NCBI GenBank assembly: GCA_031290575.1
Contig: JAITNH010000006.1
Coordinates: 1-64,000 of the forward strand
Reading direction: 5' to 3'
Source of the DNA: Endomicrobium sp.
Lineage (GTDB): Bacteria > Elusimicrobiota > Endomicrobiia > Endomicrobiales > Endomicrobiaceae
Length of the DNA: 64,000 bases
Made by a program: the position numbers and the translations under genes. Below, piece after piece: positions 27,428 to 36,410 of this stretch. How positions within the stretch are numbered: the stretch's first letter is position 1; each line of letters starts with the position of its first letter. The notes under the pieces were generated by a model. The model saw only the letters and a program-made list of their open reading frames with translations, ran no database searches and had not been told where the DNA came from.

Positions 27428-28529
27428 ATGCTTGAGCAACAAAAAGAAAGAATAAGTGCTTTAAGGAGATCTCTTTGATCTAGACTCTAAAATAAATAGA
27501 ATCAATGAGCTTGAAGCTGAAATTTTAACCATAAATTTTTGGAATAATCAAATAACGGCTAAAAAACTTGTATGTGAACTTGAAGGGCTCAAAAGTGTGT
27601 ATGGTTTATGGAACGAGATGAATGTACAAGTTCAAGATTTAATTGATTTAAAAGATCTTGCTGCCAGTGAAAATGATGATAATATTCTGAATGATGTTAA
27701 GTATGATAGCAAGAAACTTGAAAAAAAACTATTTGCTTTTGAGAATCAAATTAAATTTAGCAACCAACATGATAAAAATAACGCGATCATTTCTATACAC
27801 GCTGGAGCTGGTGGTGTGGAATCATGTGATTGGGTAAAAATGTTAGTAAGAATGTACTCAATGTGGGTTGAAAACAAGGGTTTTGAGATAGAAGTTGTTG
27901 ACAGTTTTGATGGCGAAGGATCAGGAATTAAAAACATAACAATGATGATAAAAGGTAAGTATGCTTACGGGTTTTTACAGTCGGAAATAGGAATTCATAG
28001 GTTGGTTAGAGTCTCTCCGTTTGATTCAAACAAAAGAAGACATACATCTTTTGCTTCAGTTGATGTTATTCCAGAAGTTGATGATAGTATTAATATAGCG
28101 ATTGGAAACAAGGATATAAGAATAGATACTTATAGAGCTTCAGGTGCCGGCGGACAGCATATTAATAAAACTGATTCTGCTGTAAGGATCACACATTTTG
28201 CAACGGGAATAGTAGTACAGTCACAAAATGATCGTTCTCAAATAAAAAATAGAATAACAGCTATGAAACTTTTGAAAGCTAAACTTTATAAATTTGAACA
28301 CGAAAAACGTAGTGCTTCTTGTGAAAAACGTTATGCTGAGAAAGATTTTATAGAATGGGGTAATCAAATACGTTCCTATGTATTCATGCCTTATCAACTT
28401 GTAAAAGATCATAGAACAGGGCATGAAACATCGATGGTTGATTTGATTATGGAAGGAGAAATCGATTGCTTTATGAATGCATATATGTCTTATAAATTAA
28501 TGAGGAGAAATGATTGCAAAAAAAAATGA
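27428..28529 (+). CDS. prfB: Peptide chain release factor 2, with programmed +1 frameshift
   Basis: The gene starts at the ATG at 27428 (16 codons ending CTT at 27473), meets an in-frame TGA at 27476-27478 and continues in the +1 frame from GAT at 27477 to the stop at 28527-28529. This gives about 366 residues. The release-factor motifs are all in the second frame: VRVSPFDSNKRRHTSF (the RF2-type SPF recognition motif) and GAGGQHINKTDSAVR (the GGQ peptidyl hydrolysis motif). RF2 terminates at UGA and UAA. The TGA lets RF2 control its own synthesis. AGGAG (27418-27422) serves as ribosome binding site. Confidence 0.96.
27464..27479 (+). promoter_or_regulatory. RF2 programmed +1 frameshift site
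   Basis: AGGAG (27464-27468), a 4-nt spacer and CTTTGAT reproduce the known prfB shift site: an internal Shine-Dalgarno-like sequence, slippery CTT and a TGA with weak context. The ribosome slips one base forward on CTT when RF2 is scarce. Confidence 0.93.
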
Positions 28530-28687
28530 TACATACTGTATATAAAATGTTTATTTTTCGATAATTTTATCTTTTGACATTGTATTATCTTATCGTTTTT
28601 TTGTAAAATCTTATCGATATAGGTTAGTGTTGTTTTTATGTTATAAGTTTTGAAAAGTTTATCTGTTTGTATAGAGGGAATTTATGT

Positions 28688-29335
28688 ATGAAAGTTCTAA
28701 AAGAGGGTTATAGATTTATTTTCATTTCTTTTGTATTAGGATTGTTATTGCTTGCTTTAAGATTAGGTATAGTGTTAAACGCGATTGGTGTTTTGTCTAT
28801 GCTTTTTTCATCTTTTTGCTTGTACTTTTTTAGAGATCCGAAAGTTGAAATAATAAAATGCGAAACTTTAATTATTTCTCCGTGCGATGGAACTGTATTA
28901 GAAATACTAGAAAGTGATACAGAGAAAGTCGTAAGAGTATTCTTATCCATTTTTGATGTACATTTACAACGTTCGCCTATCGCAGGTAAGGTTGTGAGTG
29001 TTGAGCATAGACCTGGCAGATTTTTAAGGGCTATGAATTCTTGTGCTCATATAGTTAATGAACAAAATGTTATTACAATAAAAAATGAGAATGGAGAATA
29101 TCTTGTCAAGCAAATTGCTGGAATACTTGCGAGAAGATGTGTTTCATGGGTTAAGGTAGGCGATGTTTTAAAGATGGGTGATAAAATAGGTGTGATAAAG
29201 TTTGGTTCTCAAGTTGATTTGCATATGCCAAAAAATGTTGATGTTAAAGTAAAAAATGGTGATAAAGTTATATCAGGAATAACAATTTTTGCATCTTTAA
29301 ATAAATATGATAGGATAAGTTTAAAAGATTTATGA
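28688..29335 (+). CDS. psd: Phosphatidylserine decarboxylase proenzyme (short type)
   Basis: The 215 residues show an N-terminal hydrophobic segment, FRDPKVEI near residue 45 and DVHLQRSPIAGKV near 98. The self-cleavage site is Gly-Ser in KFGSQVDLHMP near 182, where the pyruvoyl group forms. It converts phosphatidylserine to phosphatidylethanolamine. The ATG at 28688 is chosen because GAGGGA lies 8 nt before it; an in-frame start 21 bp upstream is less likely. It overlaps pssA by 4 bp, so the two enzymes of the pathway are co-transcribed. Confidence 0.94.
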   Translation: MKVLKEGYRFIFISFVLGLLLLALRLGIVLNAIGVLSMLFSSFCLYFFRDPKVEIIKCETLIISPCDGTVLEILESDTEKVVRVFLSIFDVHLQRSPIAGKVVSVEHRPGRFLRAMNSCAHIVNEQNVITIKNENGEYLVKQIAGILARRCVSWVKVGDVLKMGDKIGVIKFGSQVDLHMPKNVDVKVKNGDKVISGITIFASLNKYDRISLKDL

Positions 29336-30135
29336 AAGAGAAATTGAAAAAAGGTATTTATGTAATACCGAGTATTTTTACTTGCGGGAATATGTCCTGC
29401 GGTTATTTGTCTGTAATAGCATCAATTGATGGAGATTTTACAAAGTCAGCCTGGCTTCTTATGCTTGCTATGGCTTTTGATATTATGGATGGAAGAATCG
29501 CAAGGCTTACAAAAGCAACGAGTGAGTTTGGTGTTCAATTAGATTCTTTAAGTGATTTGATATCTTTTGGAGTAGCACCGTCGGTTATGATGTATCAACT
29601 TGTTTTAAATTCTATGGGTAAAATTGGTATATCAATTGCGGTGCTGTTTGTTTTGTGTAGTGCTTTGAGGCTTGCAAAGTTTAATGTTAAAGCTCAAGAT
29701 GGTATAGTACGTGTTTCTTTTAGTGGATTGCCTACACCTGCTTCTGCTGGACTTTTAATATCGTTTGTTTTAAGTTATGAATTGTTTTCTGCTGGCACAG
29801 CAGAATCTTTGACGTTTAAAACTATACCGATTTTAATGGATCATATGCCTGTTTTTTTTAAGATGATGCCTGTTGTAATGGTAATATTATCTTTGCTTAT
29901 GGTTTCAAATATTCCATATGCTTCGTTTAAAAAAATGAAACTATCAAAACCAAAAGCATTTAGGCTTTTGGTTTTGATAGTTTTGCTTGTTTTTCTTATA
30001 ATTGCATTTCCGCAGAATACTATTTTTATATTATACAGTTTATATATTCTTTCAGGAATACTTTTTATTGGAACAAAATATTATAGAATTTGTAAAATAA
30101 GAGTTAACTTAAAAGGAGACCACCGTAGTGATTGA
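29332..30135 (+). CDS. pssA: CDP-diacylglycerol--serine O-phosphatidyltransferase
   Basis: The 267-residue membrane protein has the CDP-alcohol phosphotransferase signature DGxxARxxxxxSxxGxxxDSxxD in MDGRIARLTKATSEFGVQLD, followed by SLSD, near residues 46-70. About eight hydrophobic segments are seen. It makes phosphatidylserine for Psd. It overlaps psd upstream and ndk downstream. An inverted repeat with perfect 20-bp arms lies near the C-terminus (29938-29983). The protein there still aligns with the family. Confidence 0.95.
   Translation: MKEKLKKGIYVIPSIFTCGNMSCGYLSVIASIDGDFTKSAWLLMLAMAFDIMDGRIARLTKATSEFGVQLDSLSDLISFGVAPSVMMYQLVLNSMGKIGISIAVLFVLCSALRLAKFNVKAQDGIVRVSFSGLPTPASAGLLISFVLSYELFSAGTAESLTFKTIPILMDHMPVFFKMMPVVMVILSLLMVSNIPYASFKKMKLSKPKAFRLLVLIVLLVFLIIAFPQNTIFILYSLYILSGILFIGTKYYRICKIRVNLKGDHRSD
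29938..29983. repeat. Inverted repeat with 20-bp perfect arms inside pssA
   Basis: AAACTATCAAAACCAAAAGC (29938-29957) and its exact reverse complement (29964-29983) flank the loop ATTTAG. It encodes KLSKPKAFRLLVLIVL, in register with other PssA proteins. In RNA it would be one of the most stable hairpins in the region. It is followed by TTGCTTG, not a T-run, and translation continues for about 50 codons. Confidence 0.94.
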
Positions 30136-30637
30136 ACAACTGTTGATTTTAATTAAACCAGATGGAATTAAAAAATCTTTAACAGGGAATATTTTAACTA
30201 AACTTTCTGAAGCAAGGGTGATTGTTGTAGGTGCAAAGGTAGTTAAAGTTTCTAGAGAACTAGCAGAAACTCATTATTGCCAATTTAAAAACAAATCTTT
30301 TTTCGATGATCTTATAAATTATATTCAGGGTGAGATATATGGAGAACCGTGGAATAGGGTGTTGGCATTTGTGTATCACGGCGAATGTGCTATTTCAAGA
30401 ATAAGGAAAATTGTAGGAGCAACGAATCCTGAAGAGGCGGATTCTATTTCAATTAGGGGTGCATATGGAAGGATAACAACTAAGGGTATGTATGAAAATG
30501 TTATTCATTGTTCTTCAGATCTATCAGAAGCTGAAAGAGAAATTAAGTTGTGGTTCAAACCTGATGAAATGGTTGAAGTTATATATCCAACAAAAAAAAT
30601 TTTGACATCAAAAGATGAAAAGGTTATTTGGGCATAA
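30128..30637 (+). CDS. ndk: Nucleoside diphosphate kinase
   Basis: A GTG start, preceded by AAAGGAG, gives 169 residues. LILIKPDGIKKSL lies near residue 6, VGATNPEEADSISIRGAYG near 97 and the phosphohistidine region NVIHCSSDLSEAEREI near 121. Typical Ndk is about 140 residues; this one has an extended middle segment and tail, as found in some divergent Ndk groups. It equalises nucleoside triphosphate pools. It overlaps the end of pssA by 8 bp. Confidence 0.94.
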   Translation: MIEQLLILIKPDGIKKSLTGNILTKLSEARVIVVGAKVVKVSRELAETHYCQFKNKSFFDDLINYIQGEIYGEPWNRVLAFVYHGECAISRIRKIVGATNPEEADSISIRGAYGRITTKGMYENVIHCSSDLSEAEREIKLWFKPDEMVEVIYPTKKILTSKDEKVIWA

Positions 30638-30752
30638 ATTTATAATACGATTCAGCATTTACAATATTTATACATTATCTGTTGTGTTTGTCCTTGTTGT
30701 AAATAGTTTGTGCATGAAAGATATTTAATTTTATGTTAGAGGAGTGCTAAAA

Positions 30753-32522
30753 ATGGTAATACCAATGGAATTGTTTATAAAGGAAATGCAGAGTCTTTTT
30801 CAGCCAGATGAGGCTTATGTAATGGATGGTTCTCGAGAAGAAGCAGAAAGGTTAACTGATGTTGCTCAAAAATCCAAGGTTGATGGAAGAATTGTCTTGA
30901 GAAAATTAAATGGAGATAAATATCCTAATTCATATTATCATCGTTCAAATCCAAATGATGTTGCTCGTACAGAACACTTGACTTTTGTCTGCAGTCCTTC
31001 AAAAGAGGAAGCTGGTCCAAATAATAATTGGATGGAGCCAAACGAAGCAAAACGTAAAATGATTGGATTTTTTAGAGGTGCGATGAAAGGAAGAACGATG
31101 TATGTTATTCCTTTCATTATGGGTTCTCCTAAGTCAAAATATGCAAAAAATTGCGTTCAAGTGACAGATTCTATTTATGTTGCTTTGAGTATGCGAATTA
31201 TGTCTAGGGTGGGTAAGCAAGCTATCGAAAGAATTGGTAATTCTAATGATTTTTTTAAAGGTATTCATTCAATAGGTGATGTAAATCTTGACAAAAGGTT
31301 TATTATGCATTTTCCTCATGAAAACCTTGTGATGAGTTTTGGTTCGGGATATGGGGGCAATGCTTTGCTTGGCAAAAAATGTTATTCTCTAAGGATTGGT
31401 TCATATCTTGGATATCAGGAAGGTTGGCTTGCTGAGCATATGATTATTATAGGTGTGCATGCCCCAGATGGTAAAATAACATATTTTCTTGGTGCTTTTC
31501 CATCGGCATGTGGAAAAACAAATCTTGCTCTTTTGGAACCCTTATTTAAAGGATATAAAGTATGGACTTTAGGAGATGATATAGCTTGGATTAATATCGG
31601 AGAAGATGGTCGGCTTTATGCGATTAATCCTGAAGCTGGATTTTTCGGAGTCGCTCCCGGGACAGGCGTTAACACAAATCCTGTTATGATGCAAACGCTT
31701 AAGAATAATAAGTTTTTTCCAACGTTGTTTACAAATACAGCGATTGATAACAGTGATAATACTCCATGGTGGGAAGGTGTATCTGATGAAGTACCTTTGA
31801 ATTTAACTGATTGGCAAGGCTTAAAATACGATAAAAATTCCATGAACTCTGCAGCACATTCAAATTCAAGGTTTACGGTTTCAATTTATAATTGTCCAAC
31901 TCTCTCTCCTGAATACGATAATCCTAAAGGCGTTCCGATTTCAGGGATAATTTTTGGCGGACGAAGGGCAAATACTATACCTCTTGTCTATGAAGCAAAA
32001 GATTGGAGTTCTGGTGTATTTATGGCATCAATAATAGGTTCAGAAACGACTGCTGCTTCAAGTGGACAGATAGGCAATGTTCGACGTGATCCTATGGCTA
32101 TGCTTCCTTTTTGCGGATACAACATGGGTGATTATTTCCAGCATTGGTTGGATATAGGTAAAAGAGCAAAGAAACTTCCTAAAATATTTATGGTCAATTG
32201 GTTTAGAAAAGATGAAGAAGATAGATTTATGTGGCCCGGTTTTAGAAATAACTCTAGAATTATAAAATGGATGATTGATAGAATTGAATGTAAGACAGGT
32301 GTTATAGATTCCGAAATAGGTTTGTTGCCTCAGACTGATGCTATAGATTTGAGCGATTTGGACATCAAAAAAGAAACAATGGAAAAACTGCTAAAAATTG
32401 ACAAAGGAGATTGGCTCAAAGAGATAGAAATGGTAGAAGAATTTTATGCTTTGTTTGGTGATAGAATACCTAAAGATTTAAGAAACCATTTAGCAGAACT
32501 TAAGAGAAGTCTTACAGTGTAA
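30753..32522 (+). CDS. pckG: Phosphoenolpyruvate carboxykinase (GTP)
   Basis: The 589-residue protein belongs to the GTP-dependent PEPCK family. GAFPSACGKTNLALL near residue 250 is the P-loop, GDDIAWINIGEDGRLYAINPEAGFFGVAPG follows in part near 275, and ISGIIFGGRRANTIPL near 395 carries the guanine-side segment. It interconverts oxaloacetate and PEP plus CO2 and could run in the carboxylating direction in an anaerobe. The ATG at 30753 has GAGGAG 8 nt upstream; an in-frame GTG at 30744 overlaps that site and is unlikely. Confidence 0.96.
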   Translation: MVIPMELFIKEMQSLFQPDEAYVMDGSREEAERLTDVAQKSKVDGRIVLRKLNGDKYPNSYYHRSNPNDVARTEHLTFVCSPSKEEAGPNNNWMEPNEAKRKMIGFFRGAMKGRTMYVIPFIMGSPKSKYAKNCVQVTDSIYVALSMRIMSRVGKQAIERIGNSNDFFKGIHSIGDVNLDKRFIMHFPHENLVMSFGSGYGGNALLGKKCYSLRIGSYLGYQEGWLAEHMIIIGVHAPDGKITYFLGAFPSACGKTNLALLEPLFKGYKVWTLGDDIAWINIGEDGRLYAINPEAGFFGVAPGTGVNTNPVMMQTLKNNKFFPTLFTNTAIDNSDNTPWWEGVSDEVPLNLTDWQGLKYDKNSMNSAAHSNSRFTVSIYNCPTLSPEYDNPKGVPISGIIFGGRRANTIPLVYEAKDWSSGVFMASIIGSETTAASSGQIGNVRRDPMAMLPFCGYNMGDYFQHWLDIGKRAKKLPKIFMVNWFRKDEEDRFMWPGFRNNSRIIKWMIDRIECKTGVIDSEIGLLPQTDAIDLSDLDIKKETMEKLLKIDKGDWLKEIEMVEEFYALFGDRIPKDLRNHLAELKRSLTV

Positions 32523-32534
32523 TTCTATTTTTAA

Positions 32535-32816
32535 TTACTTTTTTATTTTAGATACAAGTTTGGACAATCTTATTTTTTGGTTTGATGCTGATTTTGGATG
32601 TATGGTGTTTTTCTTTGTTGCTTTGTCAAGGTATGAAAAGGTTGTGGCTAGATTTTCAAATGCACTTTCTGTATTGTTATCTCGCACTGCCATTTCGATT
32701 TTTTTTATTGAAGACTTTATTCTGCTTTTAATTGCTGTATTTCTTTTAGTTCTTTTCTTTGATTTCCTTGCTTCTTTGAGAGCGGAAGTGTGTCTACCTG
32801 TTTTAAGCTTTGCCAT
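32535..32816 (-). CDS. rpsT: 30S ribosomal protein S20
   Basis: The 93-residue lysine-rich helical protein (MAKLKTGRHTSALKEARKSK start) matches S20, a primary 16S rRNA binder. The ATG at 32816 is preceded by GGAGG on the minus strand. It converges on pckG with 12 bp between the stops. Its own promoter is visible upstream. Confidence 0.95.
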   Translation of the reverse strand: MAKLKTGRHTSALKEARKSKKRTKRNTAIKSRIKSSIKKIEMAVRDNNTESAFENLATTFSYLDKATKKNTIHPKSASNQKIRLSKLVSKIKK

Positions 32817-33269
32817 TTTATTTTATCCTCCAAAACTTTATTGTGAACTTTCAATTGACGATCGGGAAATTATACATTAAATATCGTGTCATAGTCAAAT
32901 CTTGTAACAGTGTTAATGTTTGAAAATTCTTATAGTTTTTCTTTTAATATGTTTAATTTTATTATTATTAAGATTTTAGCATGAATTCAGTCGTGGTATA
33001 TTGTTTTTTTTGTTTACGTGATATTTGCAGTAGAGTAATAGAGATATTTATAATAAATTATTGTTTTATATTGCTATTTTTAATCCAAAGTTATAATATA
33101 TTGTGAAGGTAGTTTAGTTTAAAACACTGAACCATATTATAAAAACTATAGTTTTTGTTGGCATGAGTGTAATTATTTATTTCTATTCATTAGAACGTTT
33201 TCTGTGAGGTTGAATAATTGTTTTTTTATCAAAAGTGTGTTGTTTTACATTGATTGGTAGGATTTATTT
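32817..33269. other. Divergent spacer rpsT / TPR gene
   Basis: Apart from the rpsT promoter, this 450-bp stretch shows no gene. It is AT-rich, with the 16-bp palindrome AAAAACTATAGTTTTT at 33141-33156. Confidence 0.6.
32869..32898 (-). promoter_or_regulatory. Sigma-70 promoter for rpsT
   Basis: On the minus strand TTGACT (32893-32898), an 18-nt spacer and TATAAT (32869-32874). Transcription would start near 32862, about 45 nt before the ATG. Confidence 0.75.
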
Positions 33270-34013
33270 GTGAAAAAAATTGCAATATTTATTCTTATTT
33301 ATCTTTGTTTTGATCTTTGTTTTGCTAGAAATATCTATCAAACACAGATAGATAATGGTGAAGAAAATTTTAAAAAAGGGAATTTCATTAAAACTATTGA
33401 AATCTATGAAAACCTTATACAGGTGGAAAAAGTAAACGATCCGTCTGTTTATTATAATCTTTCAAATGCATATTATAGATCTGGAAATTTAGGAAAAGCA
33501 ATTATTAACATAGAAAAAGCATCAAAACTTGTCAAAAATGATAAACAAACAAAAAATAATTCACAGTGTTTGCATGCTATCATTAATGAACATACGTGCC
33601 AGAAAATATCGAATTTTTTTGTGCGATGTTTTTTTATTAATAAAATAACGATAGTTTTATCGGTAGTTTTGATTTTATTTTTTGTTTTTCTGTTTTTATT
33701 TATAATTAAAAAACTTTTAATATTTAAAAAAATTATATTTTTATTAATTTGTTTTTTTATTGTTTGTATTTTTATTTTTAATTTTAAATGTTACGGTGAG
33801 ATCGTAATAAAAAAATGCCTGTTTTTTTCTACAACAAATGTTAGGGATGATTCTTCTTGGTTGTAGTAATTCTAAACTTCAAAAATTTCAGATGGAGAAA
33901 GTGTTTATATGACGAGTAAGGGCACCAATTGGGTTAATATAAAATTTACCTTAAAAACGAAAATTTTACAGGAATGGATAAGAGTAGTGATGGTAGGAAG
34001 TATAAATGAGTAA
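33270..34013 (+). pseudogene. TPR protein with BatE-like layout, broken by stop codons
   Basis: A GTG-started frame of 198 codons has a signal peptide, two TPR units (GEENFKKGNFIKTIEIYENL; VYYNLSNAYYRSGNLGKAI) and two hydrophobic segments, then stops at 33864-33866. In the same frame, two further stops fall at 33867-33869 and 33873-33875. The frame then reads on for about 45 codons, through SDGESVYMTSKGTNWVNIKF, to a final stop at 34011-34013. That tail looks like an SH3-type domain, which in BatE-like proteins follows the membrane segments (here after TTNVRDDSS). Three clustered in-frame stops inside an otherwise continuing frame indicate a degraded gene, though the truncated TPR-membrane part could still be made. 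Confidence 0.6.
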
Positions 34014-34584
34014 AGTAGCTATTTTTGGAGGATCTTTTGATCCTGTTCATCGAGCTCATATTCGAATTGCCAAACTTGCGTTAGAATCCTTTGATTTAAG
34101 ACAGTTAAATTTTGTCATAGCTTATGCTCCGCCTCATAAAATAAAACAATATGCATGTGTTGAAGATAGGATTTCGATGTTAAAATTTGCCATAGAGAAG
34201 CTTGATAAATCAGAAGTAAGTCTCTATGAAACTCAAAAACGAGAAACAGTATATTCCTATCAGACATTGGATTATTTTCAGAATTTATATCCTACAGATG
34301 AAATTTGTATGATTATAGGATCAGACTCTCTTTTGAGTTTACCTACTTGGGAAAATATAGACTACTTAGCAAGTAAGTATAGATTTATAGTTGCCAAAAG
34401 ATCTGGAATTGATATCAAAAAGGATACAAAATATTTAAATAAATGTATTTTTATAGATAAGGAAATAGAAAACACTTCTTCTACAGAAGTGAGAAAATTA
34501 ATAAAAGAAGATTTAAAAAAAGCAACTTTATTGCTTGATGAAAAAGTTTTTAATTATATTTCTCAAAAGAAGATATATCAATGA
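34006..34584 (+). CDS. nadD: Nicotinate-nucleotide adenylyltransferase
   Basis: The 192-residue nucleotidyltransferase has VAIFGGSFDPVHRAH (residues 4-18), MIIGSDSLLSLPTWEN near 104 and the C-terminal SSTEVRKLI. It makes deamido-NAD from NaMN and ATP. The start overlaps the last codons of the broken TPR gene. With nadK (38831) and the NMN-deamidase domain of CinA, the window holds several pyridine nucleotide steps. It overlaps yqeK by 4 bp. Confidence 0.95.
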   Translation: MSKVAIFGGSFDPVHRAHIRIAKLALESFDLRQLNFVIAYAPPHKIKQYACVEDRISMLKFAIEKLDKSEVSLYETQKRETVYSYQTLDYFQNLYPTDEICMIIGSDSLLSLPTWENIDYLASKYRFIVAKRSGIDIKKDTKYLNKCIFIDKEIENTSSTEVRKLIKEDLKKATLLLDEKVFNYISQKKIYQ

Positions 34585-35171
34585 ATCAAAATATTGAGAA
34601 ACAAATATTTGAATATTTATCACAGCATTTAAGTTCTAAAAAAGTTGAACATTCTTATAATGTTTCAATGCTTGCTGTAAAAATTGCTTTAAAAAATGAT
34701 ACAAATCTATTAAAGGCCAGAATAGCATCTCTTTTACATGATTGTGCGAAATTTATGTCTGATGAAGAACTTGTTAAGTTTTTTAGAGGACATCAATCTA
34801 TTAAGTACTTTAGAGAAATAGTTAATTTTTCACCACAGTTACTCCATTCTTTTGCTAGTGAAATTATTGCTAGAAAAAACTTCAAAATAAAAGATAGAGA
34901 TATTTTAAACGCAATAAAATATCATACTCTTGGAAGAGAGAATATGAGTGTTCTTGAAAAAATAGTTTTTGTTGCAGATTCAGTTTCTTTAGATAGACAT
35001 TGGAGGCGGAGTGCAGAAATTAAAAAATTGGCTAAAAACAGTTTAAATGTAGCTTTTTTTGAAGTGCTCAAAGAAAAAATAGGGTATGTTGTTAAAAATG
35101 GCAATTGGTTGTGTCAACAAACTATATGCACATGGAATTGGTATGTTTCAAATATTAAAAAAAGTAGTTAA
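34581..35171 (+). CDS. yqeK: YqeK-type HD-domain phosphohydrolase
   Basis: The 196-residue HD-domain protein has KVEHSYNVSMLAVKIAL near residue 20, LLHDCAKF near 52 and a later KYHTLG near 112. These give the metal-binding histidine/aspartate set of the YqeK family. YqeK proteins hydrolyse diadenosine tetraphosphate symmetrically. The nadD-yqeK-LCP order is common, usually followed by rsfS, which is not seen here. The end overlaps the LCP gene start. Confidence 0.9.
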   Translation: MNQNIEKQIFEYLSQHLSSKKVEHSYNVSMLAVKIALKNDTNLLKARIASLLHDCAKFMSDEELVKFFRGHQSIKYFREIVNFSPQLLHSFASEIIARKNFKIKDRDILNAIKYHTLGRENMSVLEKIVFVADSVSLDRHWRRSAEIKKLAKNSLNVAFFEVLKEKIGYVVKNGNWLCQQTICTWNWYVSNIKKSS

Positions 35172-36227
35172 ATATCCAATCTTTATTGTAAATATTTTGG
35201 TAATAATTGTGTTGTTTTTATGTGTTTGTATTTATAAAAATGCTGATGTTTCAAGAAAAATTAAAATCAATAATGCTATCAGTTTTTCTGTGTTATTATA
35301 CGGTACTGAAAAAATGTTTCCTGGACGGCTTGATTTATATACGGCATTATATGATAAGAAAAATAATATATTGAAAGTGCTTTTTATTAATACTGATACT
35401 GTTGTTTTTAGGAACTGCAAAAAAGTAAAGAGTATAAAAATGCTTTTCAATGAATATTTAAAAAAAAAACAAATTCTGCAGCAAAGAATTTGTTTTTAGA
35501 TTTATATGAAATTATAGGAAATGTTGCCAAACCTGATTTTTATATCAGCATGAATTTTGAAACATTGGATTTTATAATGTGTCAAAATAAAAAAATTAAA
35601 TTTATGCTTTTAGAAAATGATTTTGAAAATAAAGATTTAGAGTTTTTGCATCGTATTAGAATAATAAAATGTGTTTTGAGTTTAATGCCACATCGTATAT
35701 TGAAAATTTTTCATAATTACAATTTATTTAATACAAATATTTCTAGAATATCGTTTATGGTATCTCTGTTAAGATTTAAAATTTTGCACCCTTTGTTTGT
35801 ATTTTGTGATTTGCCCGTTAAACATACAAATGCAAGAATAGAGCTTGATAAAGAAAATACAGAAACCTTTTTGAATGAAGTATACTATAATACAGATTTA
35901 AAAATAAATACAAATAATTTTCTTATTGATATTAGAAATGCTTCAAAAAAACCTCGTATGGCAGAAAAGGCAGCATGGCTTTTAAGAAGTAATAAATTTG
36001 ATGTTTTGGATTGGAACAGTTCTCCGATAGTTTATGATACTACTTTAATAAGGGATTATAAAGGTAATTTTAGGCAGGCATTAAAAATTGCAGAGCTTTT
36101 AAATGTCGGCGAAGTTATTGTTTCTTATGATGATAAAATTTATTCTGATATGACCGTGTTTGTTGGAAAAGATTGTGTAATATACGATGTTTTTGATAAA
36201 AATGATAATTTTAATGCAAAAAAATAA
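35143..36227 (+). pseudogene. LytR-CpsA-Psr family protein, split by a -1 frameshift at an A10 tract
   Basis: The first part (from MFQILKK at 35143) has a membrane segment near residue 10 and an LCP-like core (FSVLLYGTEKMFPGRLDLYT, ILKVLFINTDT). It ends at a stop at 35497-35499. The second part, in the -1 frame, continues the LCP domain (LYEIIGNVAKPDFYISMNFETLDFI begins after 35490, first 20 or so codons) and ends with a LytR_C domain (FLIDIRNASKKPRMAEKAA...VFVGKDCV). One extra A in the run at 35460-35469 would fuse the two frames into about 360 residues. LCP proteins transfer glycopolymers to the cell wall. The downstream frame stays open for 245 codons, so slippage might still give a whole product. 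Confidence 0.7.
35460..35497 (+). repeat. A10 tract followed by a perfect 13-bp hairpin at the LCP frameshift
   Basis: Ten A residues (35460-35469) run into an inverted repeat. The arm AAAAACAAATTCT (35465-35477), the loop GCAGCAA and the exact reverse complement (35485-35497) form it. The first-frame stop TAG (35497-35499) begins on the last base of the hairpin. The layout, an A-rich slip site followed by a stem-loop, resembles -1 frameshift signals such as that of E. coli dnaX. Confidence 0.85.
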
Positions 36228-36410
36228 CAATGATATACCAATTAAAATTGTAAAATAACAAAAAAAACAAAAGGATTCATCAATGGTATATAAATACAAA
36301 ATGGGTATTGAATTTTAAAAGGAGTTTTTCCTACTAATTAGTCGCAAATTGTACTAATGTCGTTTTGTATTTTTGCATCTTTATATTTAAAAAAATGTAA
36401 AATATTAAGA

